Part shown: positions 25,877-34,345 of the stretch, piece by piece
Layout of the letters: each line of letters begins with the position of its first letter
Numbering within the stretch: the stretch's first letter is position 1
NCBI GenBank assembly: GCA_035263105.1
Contig: DATFRO010000084.1
Location: 12,257 to 76,256 of the forward strand
Reading direction: 5' to 3'
DNA length: 64,000 nt
Source: DATBVX01 sp035263105
GTDB taxonomy: Bacteria > Pseudomonadota > Gammaproteobacteria > Steroidobacterales > Steroidobacteraceae
Notes under the pieces: generated by a model
Told to the model about the DNA's origin: nothing
What the model saw: the letters and a program-made list of their open reading frames with translations, nothing else
Databases searched by the model: none
Translations under genes and position numbers: made by a program

Positions 25877-26362
25877 ATGGCCAAGCTCTCGCACATCGAT
25901 CCGGCCGGACGACCCACGATGGTCGACGTCAGCGACAAGGTCGCGACGCGCCGCACGGCGATCGCGCAGAGCATCGTGCGCCTGCCGCCCGTGGTGGCGG
26001 AAGCGCTGGCGGGCTCGGGCTTTCGTACCGCCAAGGGACCGGTGTTCGACACGGCCATTGTTGCGGGTGTGATGGCAGCCAAGCGCACCCACGAGCTCAT
26101 TCCGTTCTGCCACCCGCTGGGGATCGAGAACTGCCGTGTCGAGATCCGCATGCAGGATTCAGACGTCCTGATCCGCTGCACGGTGAGCGTGCATCACAAG
26201 ACGGGCGTCGAGATGGAAGCGCTGACCGGTGCCTCGGTCGCCGCGCTGACCATCTACGACATGTGCAAGGCGCTGTCGCACGACATCGTGATTGCGGAAA
26301 CGCGCCTGCTGGAAAAGCACGGCGGCAAGAGCGGCAAGGACGACGAGCCGCGCGGCGTCTAG
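25877..26362 (+). CDS. moaC: Cyclic pyranopterin monophosphate synthase MoaC
   Basis: 161 residues, the usual size. MoaC motifs: MVDVSDKVATRRTA, GPVFDTAIVAGVMAAKRTHELIPFCH (split here by position: 55-80) and VSVHHKTGVEMEALTG with the active-site Lys/His/Glu. It converts the MoaA product into cyclic pyranopterin monophosphate. Only 3 bases separate it from moaA and 3 from the mobA-moaD fusion, so the genes are co-translated. Confidence 0.96.
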   Translation: MAKLSHIDPAGRPTMVDVSDKVATRRTAIAQSIVRLPPVVAEALAGSGFRTAKGPVFDTAIVAGVMAAKRTHELIPFCHPLGIENCRVEIRMQDSDVLIRCTVSVHHKTGVEMEALTGASVAALTIYDMCKALSHDIVIAETRLLEKHGGKSGKDDEPRGV

Positions 26363-26365
26363 CCC

Positions 26366-27211
26366 ATGGTCAGTCCTTCCATTTATGGCCTGGTGCTCGC
26401 CGGTGGCGCGAGCACGCGCATGCTGCGCGACAAGGCCGCGCTCAGCTATCACGGCAAGCCGCAGCTGCAGTGGAGCTGGGAATTGCTCGACCAGGTGTGC
26501 GAACGCGCCTTCGTGTCGGTGCGCGCCGACCAGGCGACGGAGGCAGTGCGCGCAGGACTTCCGCAGATTCTCGATGTGCTCGAAGGCAAGGGCCCGATTG
26601 CCGGCATCGCCGCAGCCCAGGCCGCGCATCCCGACGTGGCGTGGCTGGTGCTCGCCTGTGACCTTCCGTATCTCAGCCGCGCGACGCTCGCCTATCTCAT
26701 CGCGAACCGCGATCCGTCCCGGCTCGCCACGGCGTTTCGCAGCAGCCACGACGGGCTGCCGGAACCGCTGTGCGCCATCTACGAGCCCACGAGCCGCGCG
26801 ACGATCGCGAGTTACATCCAGGCCGGCAAGCAGTGCCCGCGGAAATTCCTGATCCAGTCGGACGCGAAGCTGCTCGACCAGCTCGACCGGCGCTGGCTCG
26901 ACAACGCCAACACGCCGGATGAGTTTCGCGCGGCCGGCGGCGCGCTCGACAGCGAACCGACGCCCGCAACGCGGACGCTGCACATTCAGTACTACGCGGT
27001 CATGCGCGAGCGTGCGGGTCGCAACGAAGAAGAGCTGGTCACCGCTGCCGCCACACCCGCGGAGCTCTACGCGGAGCTCAGCCGTCGCTATCCCTTCGCG
27101 CTGACGCGCGAGCAGCTCAAGGTCGCCGTCAATTCGGAGTTTGCGGACTGGTCGGCGCCGCTCAGGGACCGGGACTCGGTCGTCTTCATTCCCCCGGTGG
27201 CAGGCGGATGA
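26366..27211 (+). CDS. mobA-moaD: MobA-MoaD fusion: guanylyltransferase plus small MPT synthase subunit
   Basis: 281 residues. Residues 1-195 are MobA: LVLAGGASTRMLRDKAAL (nucleotide-binding loop), LACDLPYLS and PEPLCAIY. Residues about 202-281 are a MoaD/ThiS ubiquitin-like domain (LHIQYYAVMRERAG start) ending exactly in IPPVAGG, with the C-terminal Gly-Gly that is adenylylated and thiocarboxylated. MoaD is normally an 80-residue free protein; fused here, the sulfur carrier is tied to the enzyme that later adds GMP. The stop overlaps the next start by 4 bases (ATGA), coupling it to the MoaE fusion. Confidence 0.93.
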   Translation: MVSPSIYGLVLAGGASTRMLRDKAALSYHGKPQLQWSWELLDQVCERAFVSVRADQATEAVRAGLPQILDVLEGKGPIAGIAAAQAAHPDVAWLVLACDLPYLSRATLAYLIANRDPSRLATAFRSSHDGLPEPLCAIYEPTSRATIASYIQAGKQCPRKFLIQSDAKLLDQLDRRWLDNANTPDEFRAAGGALDSEPTPATRTLHIQYYAVMRERAGRNEEELVTAAATPAELYAELSRRYPFALTREQLKVAVNSEFADWSAPLRDRDSVVFIPPVAGG

Positions 27212-28749
27212 GCGGCTTTCGCTTCAGCTCGGTTCCCGTCGACACCACCGCCTTGCGCGAATCGCTCGAGGATCCGGCCGCGGGCGGGTTCGCTGCGTTC
27301 GAAGGCTGGGTGCGCAATCACAACGAAGGCCAGGTCGTCGCACGACTGGAATACGAAGCGTTCGAGGCGCTCGCGGTGAAGGAAGGCGAGCGCATCATCG
27401 AGGAAGCGCGGCGCCGGTTCCCGATCCTGCGGGCCGCGTGCGTACATCGCGTCGGCGCGCTCCAGATCGGTGAGCTCGCGGTCTGGGTCGGCGTCAGCGC
27501 GCCTCATCGGGATGAGGCTTTTGCAGCCTGCCGCTTCATCATCGATGAGGTGAAGCAGCGCGTTCCGATCTGGAAAAAAGAGCACTACCTCAACGGCGAT
27601 TCGGGCTGGGTCAACTGCGAGCGCTGCGCAGCGCCGGGCGAAGGGCATGTGCATCGACACGATCACAGTCACCGCTCACCGCCGGATCGCCAGCCGGACT
27701 ATTCGCGACAGGTGGCGTTGAAGGAAGTCGGGCCCGCGGGACAGGCGCGCTTGCGCGCGAGTCGCGTACTCGTGATCGGCGCCGGCGGGCTCGGCGTGCC
27801 CGTGCTGTCATACCTCGCCGGCGCGGGCGTCGGTACGCTCGGCATCGTGGACGGCGATGCGCTCGAGGCCAGCAACCTGCACCGCCAGCCGCTCTATGCA
27901 CTGAGCGATGTGGGGCAGGCGAAGGCGCGTCTCGCCGCCGAGCGTCTGCACGCGCTCAATCCGGACGTGCACTACGAGGTTCACGCGGAGCGCTTCGAAG
28001 CGGCCAACGCGCGGCGACTCGTGGAGCGTTACGACCTCGCGATCGACTGCAGCGACAACTTCGCGACCAAGTTCCTGTTGAACGATGCGTGCGTGCTGGC
28101 GCGCAAGCGCGCGATCTTCGCGAGCGTGTACCAGTACGAAGGGCAGCTCCAGACCTACCATCCCGGGGAGGACAGTGCCTGTCTGCGTTGCCTGTGGCCG
28201 GACGCCACGCGCGATGGGATCGTCGGTAACTGCGCGGAGGCGGGTGTGCTCGGCCCGGTACCCGGAGTGTTCGGGAGCCTGCAGGCGGTCGAGGCGCTGA
28301 AGATGCTGCTTGATCTGCCCGGGCAGCTGCGCAGCGAGCTGTTGCTCCTCGATCTCACCACGCTGGAGACGCGCCGCATCCGCACCGCGCGCGCCGTCAG
28401 CTGTCGCGGCACGGCATGCACGCTGATCACCGATGTGACGCGCGCCGCCGAGGCGCTGCCCGCGGACCTGGAGCTGACGTTCGGCTCGCTCGACAAGGCG
28501 GTGAGCGCCGGTTACGAAGTCATCGATATTCGCGACGCCAACGAGGTGGCACGCGAGCCGGCACCCGATCGGCGCTGCCGGCACATTCCGCTGCAGGCCC
28601 TGTTGCACGATTACGCCGCTCTCGATCCCGAACGGCGCTACCTGTTGCTCTGCGCGCGTGGAGCGCGCAGCCGCGCCGCTGCGGTGGAGCTGCGCAACCA
28701 CGGGCTACCGAGAGTGTTCTCCCTGCGCGGCGGGATTGCCGCACTCTGA
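27208..28749 (+). CDS. moaE-moeB: MoaE-MoeB-rhodanese triple fusion
   Basis: 513 residues. 1-140 is MoaE (VPIWKKEHY, catalytic Lys123/Lys124; GWVNCE end). 145-164 is a linker with five His (HVHRHDHSH). 165-405 is MoeB/ThiF: ATP loop GAGGLG (191-196), DALEASNLHRQ with the Arg finger, SDNFATKFLLND, and a zinc-type Cys pair CLRC (325, 328). The second Cys pair is spaced CRGTAC (399, 404) rather than CxxC. 415-513 is a rhodanese domain with active loop CARGARS (Cys482). In one chain it would adenylylate MoaD, give it sulfur and use it in MPT synthase. The MoaD partner is the C-terminus of the preceding fusion. Confidence 0.93.
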   Translation: MSGFRFSSVPVDTTALRESLEDPAAGGFAAFEGWVRNHNEGQVVARLEYEAFEALAVKEGERIIEEARRRFPILRAACVHRVGALQIGELAVWVGVSAPHRDEAFAACRFIIDEVKQRVPIWKKEHYLNGDSGWVNCERCAAPGEGHVHRHDHSHRSPPDRQPDYSRQVALKEVGPAGQARLRASRVLVIGAGGLGVPVLSYLAGAGVGTLGIVDGDALEASNLHRQPLYALSDVGQAKARLAAERLHALNPDVHYEVHAERFEAANARRLVERYDLAIDCSDNFATKFLLNDACVLARKRAIFASVYQYEGQLQTYHPGEDSACLRCLWPDATRDGIVGNCAEAGVLGPVPGVFGSLQAVEALKMLLDLPGQLRSELLLLDLTTLETRRIRTARAVSCRGTACTLITDVTRAAEALPADLELTFGSLDKAVSAGYEVIDIRDANEVAREPAPDRRCRHIPLQALLHDYAALDPERRYLLLCARGARSRAAAVELRNHGLPRVFSLRGGIAAL

Positions 28750-28757
28750 TTTCAGGC

Positions 28758-28775
28758 TCGTTGCATCAGCAACGA
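28758..28775. terminator. Short hairpin between convergent operons
   Basis: TCGTTGC ATCA GCAACGA forms a perfect 7-base stem with a 4-base loop in the 41-base gap between the end of the Moco block and the end of proA. There is no T tract, so a factor-independent role is doubtful. Confidence 0.3.
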
Positions 28776-28790
28776 TTCAACCCTGCTCCA

Positions 28791-30095
28791 TCACGGTCGT
28801 CGCACCTGTCCGTCGCCGTGCACGAGGTACTTGTAGCTCGTCAGCTGTTCGATGCCGACCGGGCCGCGCGCGTGGAACTTGTCCGTCGAAATGCCGATCT
28901 CCGCGCCCATGCCGAACTCGCCGCCGTCCGCGAACTGGGTCGAGGCGTTGTGCAGCACGATGGCGCTGTCGACGTATGACAGGAAGCGCGCGGCGGTGGC
29001 GTCGTTGGCAGTGACGATGGACTCGGTGTGTGCCGAGCCGTAGCGGTGGATGTGGGCGATCGCACCATCGACGCCCTCCACCAGCTTCACCGCGATGATC
29101 GCGTCGAGATACTCGGTGTACCAGTCTTCCTCCGACGCCGGTTTCACGCGCGGATCGACGCGCTGCACGGCGCTGTCGCCACGCACCTCGCACTTCGCGT
29201 CGAGCAGCGCGCTGACGAGCGGCTCCAGGTGCGAGCCGGCCACCGCACGATCGACCAGCAGTGTCTCGGCGGCGCCGCACACACCCGTGCGTCGCAGTTT
29301 CGCGTTGAGCACGATGTTGCGTGCCATCTCGAGCTCGGCATCACGATCGACGTACACGTGGCAGTTGCCTTCGAGATGCCCGATGACCGGCACGCGTGCC
29401 TCCTGCAGTACGCGTGCGACCAGGCCCTTGCCGCCGCGCGGCACCAGCACGTCGAGAAAATCGCGCATGTTCGCGAGCATGTAGCCGACCGCGGCGCGAT
29501 CAGTGGTACCGACGAGCTGGATGGCGCTCGAGGGGAGGCCGGCGGCATCGAGCCCGTCGATCAGGCAGGCGTGCACGGCGCGACTCGAATGCTGGCTCTC
29601 GGAGCCACCGCGCAGGATCACCGCGTTGCCCGACTTCAGGCATAGCGCACCGGCGTCCGCCGTCACGTTCGGCCGGCTCTCGTAGATCATCCCGATCACA
29701 CCGAGCGGCACGCGCACACGCTGGATCCTGAGCCCGTTCGGGCGCTTCCATTCCGCGAGGACCGTGCCGATCGGATCCGCCAGTGCGGCGATGGTCTCGA
29801 GGCCGAGCGCCATGCTCTCGATGCCTTCGTCCGTGAGCTTCAGGCGATCGAGGAACGCGTCGCGCACCCCTTTGCGGCTCGCCTCCTCCACGTCGCGACG
29901 GTTGGCGATGACGAGATCCGAGCGGCGGCGCCGGAGCGCCGCGGCCGCGGCGCGCAACGCCCGGTCTTTCTGTGCGGATGGTGTGTGCGCGAGCACCTGC
30001 GCTGCCGCCAGCGCGGCGCGCCCGGTCGCCTGCATCAACTCGGCGAGCGTCTGCTCCGGAACCGGATCGTCAGCATTGATCACTTCGGTCGTCAT
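28791..30095 (-). CDS. proA: Glutamate-5-semialdehyde dehydrogenase ProA
   Basis: 434 residues from the ATG at 30095. Gamma-glutamyl phosphate reductase features: VPLGVIGMIYESRPNV, SGNAVILRGGSES, VPRGGKGLV and the active-site Cys in RTGVCGAAETLL (commonly GVCNA; here Gly follows the Cys). It performs the second step of proline synthesis, NADPH reduction of glutamyl-5-phosphate. It follows proB by 18 bases on the same strand. Confidence 0.96.
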   Translation of the reverse strand: MTTEVINADDPVPEQTLAELMQATGRAALAAAQVLAHTPSAQKDRALRAAAAALRRRRSDLVIANRRDVEEASRKGVRDAFLDRLKLTDEGIESMALGLETIAALADPIGTVLAEWKRPNGLRIQRVRVPLGVIGMIYESRPNVTADAGALCLKSGNAVILRGGSESQHSSRAVHACLIDGLDAAGLPSSAIQLVGTTDRAAVGYMLANMRDFLDVLVPRGGKGLVARVLQEARVPVIGHLEGNCHVYVDRDAELEMARNIVLNAKLRRTGVCGAAETLLVDRAVAGSHLEPLVSALLDAKCEVRGDSAVQRVDPRVKPASEEDWYTEYLDAIIAVKLVEGVDGAIAHIHRYGSAHTESIVTANDATAARFLSYVDSAIVLHNASTQFADGGEFGMGAEIGISTDKFHARGPVGIEQLTSYKYLVHGDGQVRRP

Positions 30096-30113
30096 GCGCA
30101 CCAGCCCGGAGCT

Positions 30114-31301
30114 TCAAGAGTTGAGCTCCTGCGGAGCCCGCAGCTCCATTGCGTTGGTCTCGATCAGCAGCACCAGGTCATCGCGGTGAATCATCTCGTC
30201 GCGGCCGCGGTACCCGAGCAGCGCCTCGATCTCCGAGGTCTGGCGCCCCATGATGCGCGCCGCGTCGACGTCGGAATAGGCACTGATGCCGCGCGCGATC
30301 TCGCGTCCGTCGGCCGCCAGCACGCTGACCGTATCGCCACGCTCGAACCGTCCGAGCGACTTGATCACCCCGGCCGGGAGCAGGCTCTTGCCGCCCGCGA
30401 GGGCCGCGACCGCGCCCGCATCGACCGTGAGCGCGCCCGCCGGGCGCAGCGTCCCCGCGATCCATTGCTTGCGCATCCGCACCGGCGAGGCGGATGACAC
30501 GAACCAGGTGCAGCGCTCACCCTCTTCGATCCGCCGCAGCGGATGCACTGCGTGCCCGCTGGCGATGCACATCGTGCAGCCCGCGTTGAGCGCGATGCGA
30601 GCCGCCGCGAGCTTGGTCGCCATGCCGCCGGTGCCGACCTGCGAACCGACACCGCCCGCCATCGCTTCGATCTGCGGCGTGACCTGCAGCACCTTGCTGA
30701 TGAACTCGGCCCGCGGATTCTTGCGTGGATCCGCGGTGTAGAGCCCGTCGATGTCGGAGAGCAGCACCAGGCAGTCGGCGCTGATCGTCTGTGCCACGCG
30801 CGCGGCCAGCCGGTCGTTGTCGCCGTAGCGAATCTCGGCGGTCGCCACCGTGTCGTTCTCGTTGATGACCGGCACGGCGCCGAGGCGCAGGAGCGTGTTG
30901 AGGGTGCTGCGCGCATTGAGATAGCGGCGCCTCACCTCGGTGTCATCGAGTGTGAGCAGCACTTGCGACACGACCAGGTCGTGGCGCTCGAGGCCTTCCT
31001 TCCAGGCGTGTGCCAGGCGGATCTGGCCGACCGCTGCCGCCGCCTGGCTCTCCTCGAGGCGCAGCCGCCCGTTCGGCAATCCGACGTGCCTGCGTCCCAG
31101 TGCGATGGCGCCGGAGGAGACGATCACGACCTCCTGGTTGCGACGCCGCGCAAGCGCGACATCCTCGGTGAGTGATTCGAGCCAGGCGCGATTGAGGCGA
31201 CCGCTCGCCTGGTCGACGAGCAGCGCCGAACCGACCTTGACCACGAGGCGACGCGCCCCGGTCAAGGCGCGCGCTGCATCTTTGCGCTCCTGGGAAGTCA
31301 T
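30114..31301 (-). CDS. proB: Glutamate 5-kinase ProB with PUA domain
   Basis: 395 residues from the ATG at 31301. Amino-acid kinase part (1-260): VVKVGSALLVD, VSSGAIALGRRH, VPVINENDTVAT and SDIDGLYTADP. A C-terminal PUA domain follows (about 285-375), as in most proteobacterial ProB. It catalyses the first, feedback-controlled step of proline synthesis. It starts 7 bases after the upstream DUF4010 gene and is followed by proA, so a three-gene transcript is likely. In many proteobacteria obgE precedes proB; here a membrane protein takes that place. Confidence 0.96.
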   Translation of the reverse strand: MTSQERKDAARALTGARRLVVKVGSALLVDQASGRLNRAWLESLTEDVALARRRNQEVVIVSSGAIALGRRHVGLPNGRLRLEESQAAAAVGQIRLAHAWKEGLERHDLVVSQVLLTLDDTEVRRRYLNARSTLNTLLRLGAVPVINENDTVATAEIRYGDNDRLAARVAQTISADCLVLLSDIDGLYTADPRKNPRAEFISKVLQVTPQIEAMAGGVGSQVGTGGMATKLAAARIALNAGCTMCIASGHAVHPLRRIEEGERCTWFVSSASPVRMRKQWIAGTLRPAGALTVDAGAVAALAGGKSLLPAGVIKSLGRFERGDTVSVLAADGREIARGISAYSDVDAARIMGRQTSEIEALLGYRGRDEMIHRDDLVLLIETNAMELRAPQELNS

Positions 31302-31308
31302 GAGGTCA

Positions 31309-32562
31309 CTATACGTGGAACAGGCCCGCGGCGAACGCGCCGATTCCCACACCGGCATACATCAGCAGCAGGCCGATGATGATGCGCACGGCGAACTTCG
31401 TGTCGCCGGTGGTCCACGCGACCATGCCCTTGGTCACCTGGTTGGTGGAGAACGCGAGGAGGATCGCGAAGCACGCCAGCGTTTCGTTGAGCGTGCCGTT
31501 GACCGCGAGGTTCGCCGCGGAAGCAGCGGCGGCGTGCGTGTCGGCAAAGCCGGCCAGTGCCACACCCGCGATCGCGCCCGCGCCGCCAAAGAAACCGGCC
31601 AGCACGGCGGAGAGCAACGAGATCACGGTAACGGCCGCCGTGAAAATGAATGCCACGCGCGGCTCGAATGCGCGCCCGAAGGAAACCTTGGCATGCGGCC
31701 TGGAGCTCTTGGCGGCGCGTATCGAGTAGAAGGTCCCATAAGCGGCCGCGGCCACGCCGGCACCCAGCAGTGGCGGCCACAGCAAGACGAGCAGCCTGCG
31801 ATTGGTCACGAAGATGATGATCGCGAGCTGCACGATCGTGGCAATCGAGGACAGCACCGCGCCGGCCGTTGCGGCGCGACTGAGTGACGGCTCGGCCTTG
31901 CTGCGCGCGCCCATCACGCCGATCGTCGCCGTGCTCGAGGCAAAGCCGCCGGCGAAACCCGACAGCGCCAGGCCGCGCGTCGGACCGAGCGTACGCACCG
32001 CGACATAGCCGCCGGCGTTGATGAGCATGACCACCACGACCAACGTCCACACGACGCGCGGATTCAATACGCCGTACGGGTCGATGGCATGGTCGGGCAG
32101 GATCGGCAACACGATCACCGCCGCTGCTGCAAGTAACAGGCCGTCCGCGATCTCGCGCTCGGTGAGCTTGTCCTGGATGAATTCGTGCAGGCGGCTGCGC
32201 GCGGCGAGTACCAATGCGGTCAGGACACCGAGCCCGGCCGCGAGGATCGGCCAGCGTTGTGCCAGGCCGCCGAGGACGCAGGTGAGAACCAGCGCGACCT
32301 CAGTAGTGATGCCGCGATCGTCCGTCGGGTCGCGCCAATAAGCGGCGACGGCCAGCACCACGCTTGCAAGAACCGCGCTCAGCAAGCCCGGCATGCCGGC
32401 GGCGAGCTGCCCCGCCGCCCCGAGCAGCGCCGCCAGCGTAAACGTGCGCACACCCGCCGCCGCGCGGCGCGGCCCGGTGCCCTTGCTCTTCTCGCGCTCG
32501 ATGCCGATCAGCAGTCCGACACCGAATGCGATCGCCAGGCCCTGCAGATTCAGATCCTCCAC
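31309..32562 (-). CDS. MgtC/SapB-like DUF4010 membrane protein
   Basis: 417 residues from a GTG at 32562 with GGAG 8 bases upstream. The frame is open much further but there it runs antisense to the acidic-protein gene, so the longer start is rejected. Ten or more helices. The N-terminal part carries the MgtC-type signature FGVGLLIGIEREKSKG with the conserved acidic loop, and the remainder is DUF4010 (ALSGFAGGFASSTATIGVMG; FADTHAAAASAANL). These proteins are thought to work in ion or magnesium homeostasis; the direct function is unproven. It is upstream of proB by 7 bases, which hints at an osmotic link. Confidence 0.8.
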   Translation of the reverse strand: MEDLNLQGLAIAFGVGLLIGIEREKSKGTGPRRAAAGVRTFTLAALLGAAGQLAAGMPGLLSAVLASVVLAVAAYWRDPTDDRGITTEVALVLTCVLGGLAQRWPILAAGLGVLTALVLAARSRLHEFIQDKLTEREIADGLLLAAAAVIVLPILPDHAIDPYGVLNPRVVWTLVVVVMLINAGGYVAVRTLGPTRGLALSGFAGGFASSTATIGVMGARSKAEPSLSRAATAGAVLSSIATIVQLAIIIFVTNRRLLVLLWPPLLGAGVAAAAYGTFYSIRAAKSSRPHAKVSFGRAFEPRVAFIFTAAVTVISLLSAVLAGFFGGAGAIAGVALAGFADTHAAAASAANLAVNGTLNETLACFAILLAFSTNQVTKGMVAWTTGDTKFAVRIIIGLLLMYAGVGIGAFAAGLFHV

Positions 32563-32643
32563 CGCGGATGCTCCGTTGCCTGACCGCACGGGACACCATA
32601 CACTCCCCGGGCCGAGCGTGCCGCGCATCAGAGGTGTTGTTTC

Positions 32644-32976
32644 GTGGGCAGAGATTACGATCCCGTTCCCGGCCAGTGGTACGAGAATGCCGAGGAAGAG
32701 GAGACATTCCAGGTGCTGAAGGTCGACGAGGATTCCGAGCTGATCGAGATCCAGTATCTGGACGGCGATATCGAGGAGATCGATCTGGAGACCTGGGCGG
32801 AAATGGATCTCGAGCAGGTCGATGAGCCCGAAGGCTGGTCCGGCTCGGAAGGTGATGACGCGGACGAAGACGAGGAGGAAGAAGAGGACGAGGACGAAGA
32901 CGACGATTGGGATGAGGACGAAGACGAAGACGATGACGACTGGGACGACGACGAAGACGAGCGCGACAGTTACTGA
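32644..32976 (+). CDS. Small protein with an extreme Asp/Glu tail
   Basis: 110 residues from a GTG. Residues 1-65 are a compact conserved-looking module (DYDPVPGQWYENAEEEETF, IEIQYLDGDIEEIDLETW) that I associate with a small gammaproteobacterial family of unknown function. Residues 70-108 are almost only Asp and Glu with a few Trp, an acidic tail able to bind cations or mimic nucleic acid. It is cytoplasmic, with no signal. It is divergent from the DUF4010 gene (81-base gap) and 32 bases before a metal carrier gene, so a metal-buffering role is conceivable. Confidence 0.8.
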   Translation: MGRDYDPVPGQWYENAEEEETFQVLKVDEDSELIEIQYLDGDIEEIDLETWAEMDLEQVDEPEGWSGSEGDDADEDEEEEEDEDEDDDWDEDEDEDDDDWDDDEDERDSY

Positions 32977-33008
32977 GCCCACCACCTGACACGGCTGCAC
33001 GCTCGCGC

Positions 33009-34031
33009 ATGACAGCCCACTACGAGAACTGGTTTCACGAGCGCGAGTCGGCCTGGCTGTACCGGCATCTCGCCCGGCACGAACCGGATCCGCGCAAGCA
33101 ACAACTGTTCAACTCACTCGCGGCAGCCGCCGAGCGGCAGGCATTGCGCTGGACCAAAGAGGGCGCTGCACCCGCCTTCGTGCCCACCTTGCGCGCGCGA
33201 GTCATCGCCTGGCTGCTCGGCCGCGTCGGCCCGCGGCGCCTCAAACCCGCATTGGCCGCGATGAAGCTGCGCGGACTTTCGGTGTATGACTCTGCTCCCC
33301 TGCCCGGCCACCCGATGCCGACCTCGGTGGACCAGATCGGGCTCAGGCACCGGCGCATCTCGGGCAGCAACCTGCGCGCCGCGGTGTTCGGCGTGAATGA
33401 CGGGCTGGTCTCGAACACGAGTCTCATCATGGGTGTCGCGGGAAGCGGCGTTGCCGGCGCACTGGTACTGCCGGCCGGCGTCGCCGGGCTGCTGGCAGGC
33501 GCGTTGTCGATGGCGGCAGGCGAGTACGTGTCCGTGCGCTCGCAGCGCGAGATGTACGAATACCAGATCGGTCTCGAGCGCGATGAGCTCGAGGAATATC
33601 CCGAGGAGGAAGCCGAGGAGCTCGCGCTCATTTACAACGCGCGCGGCATGGAGCTCGCGCGGGCTCGCGAGGCGAGTCGTCAGATCATGGCCGATCCGCA
33701 GCAGGCGCTGCAGGCGCTGGCGCGCGAAGAGCTTGGCATCAATCCCGACGACCTCGCCTCACCCTGGGGCGCGGCGCTTTCTTCCTTCGTGTCATTCGCC
33801 GTGGGTGCGCTGCTGCCGCTCGTGCCGTTCCTCGCGGGCGCGGCGTTCGAGCGCGGCCTCGTGATCGCGGGCACGACGAGTGCGGTGGGACTTTTCGCGG
33901 TGGGCATGGCGATCAGCCTGTTCACCGGCCGCAATGCCTGGCGCAGTGGCGTGCGCATGGTGCTGATTGGTGCCTGCGCCGCACTCGTGACCTGGCTCAT
34001 CGGTCGCGGCGTCGGTGTCATGATCGGCTGA
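33009..34031 (+). CDS. VIT1/CCC1-type iron or manganese transporter with ferritin-like N-terminus
   Basis: 340 residues. Residues 1-50 resemble the start of an erythrin/ferritin-like helical domain (HERESAWLYRHLARHEPDP, then LAAAAERQA), shortened compared with full versions. The C-terminal part from about 110 is the VIT1 carrier: RAAVFGVNDGLVSNTSLIMG, MAAGEYVSVRSQREMYEYQI with the metal-site Glu, a cytoplasmic Glu-rich segment (LERDELEEYPEEEAEEL), and three final helices. It would export Fe2+ or Mn2+ from the cytoplasm. Confidence 0.9.
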   Translation: MTAHYENWFHERESAWLYRHLARHEPDPRKQQLFNSLAAAAERQALRWTKEGAAPAFVPTLRARVIAWLLGRVGPRRLKPALAAMKLRGLSVYDSAPLPGHPMPTSVDQIGLRHRRISGSNLRAAVFGVNDGLVSNTSLIMGVAGSGVAGALVLPAGVAGLLAGALSMAAGEYVSVRSQREMYEYQIGLERDELEEYPEEEAEELALIYNARGMELARAREASRQIMADPQQALQALAREELGINPDDLASPWGAALSSFVSFAVGALLPLVPFLAGAAFERGLVIAGTTSAVGLFAVGMAISLFTGRNAWRSGVRMVLIGACAALVTWLIGRGVGVMIG

Positions 34032-34037
34032 GCCGCA

Positions 34038-34220
34038 TCAGTTCGAGAGCTTGCGGAGCCGGCGCTTCGCCTGCTTGAGCGCCTTGCGCCCCTCCTTGCG
34101 GAGGTGCTTCGACGCCTGCCTGACCAGAGCACGATCGAGCTCGTCGCCCCGCGACTGCAACCAGTCGCGCGCGATGTGCGCATCGAGGTAATCGCCGATG
34201 CAGTGCTCCATTCTCTGCAC
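34038..34220 (-). CDS. Possible small basic protein
   Basis: 60 codons from a GTG (an ATG lies 3 codons later). The product has an acidic/amphipathic first half (HCIGDYLDAHIARDWLQSRGDELDRA) and a very basic end (KEGRKALKQAKRRLRKLSN). Composition and the clean stop 6 bases from the VIT gene end argue for a real gene; the lack of a clear ribosome site argues against. If it is not real, 34032-34345 is a 314-base stretch in which I see nothing else. Confidence 0.35.
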   Translation of the reverse strand: MQRMEHCIGDYLDAHIARDWLQSRGDELDRALVRQASKHLRKEGRKALKQAKRRLRKLSN

Positions 34221-34345
34221 GCGCTCGTCCCAGGGCGAGCGAGTGAGCGTGCTTGCTCAAATGCGCGTCGGGCCGCACACAATGTAACGCCAGGTGATGC
34301 TGGGCGAAGACGCGCGCGAGATCGCCCTGTTTCGCCCGGGGCGGC

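Noticed and set aside
32563..33000. 146-codon N-terminal extension of the DUF4010 protein
   Set aside because: It runs antisense to the acidic protein's Asp/Glu tail, which explains its Val/Phe/Leu repeats. The GTG at 32562 has a good ribosome site.
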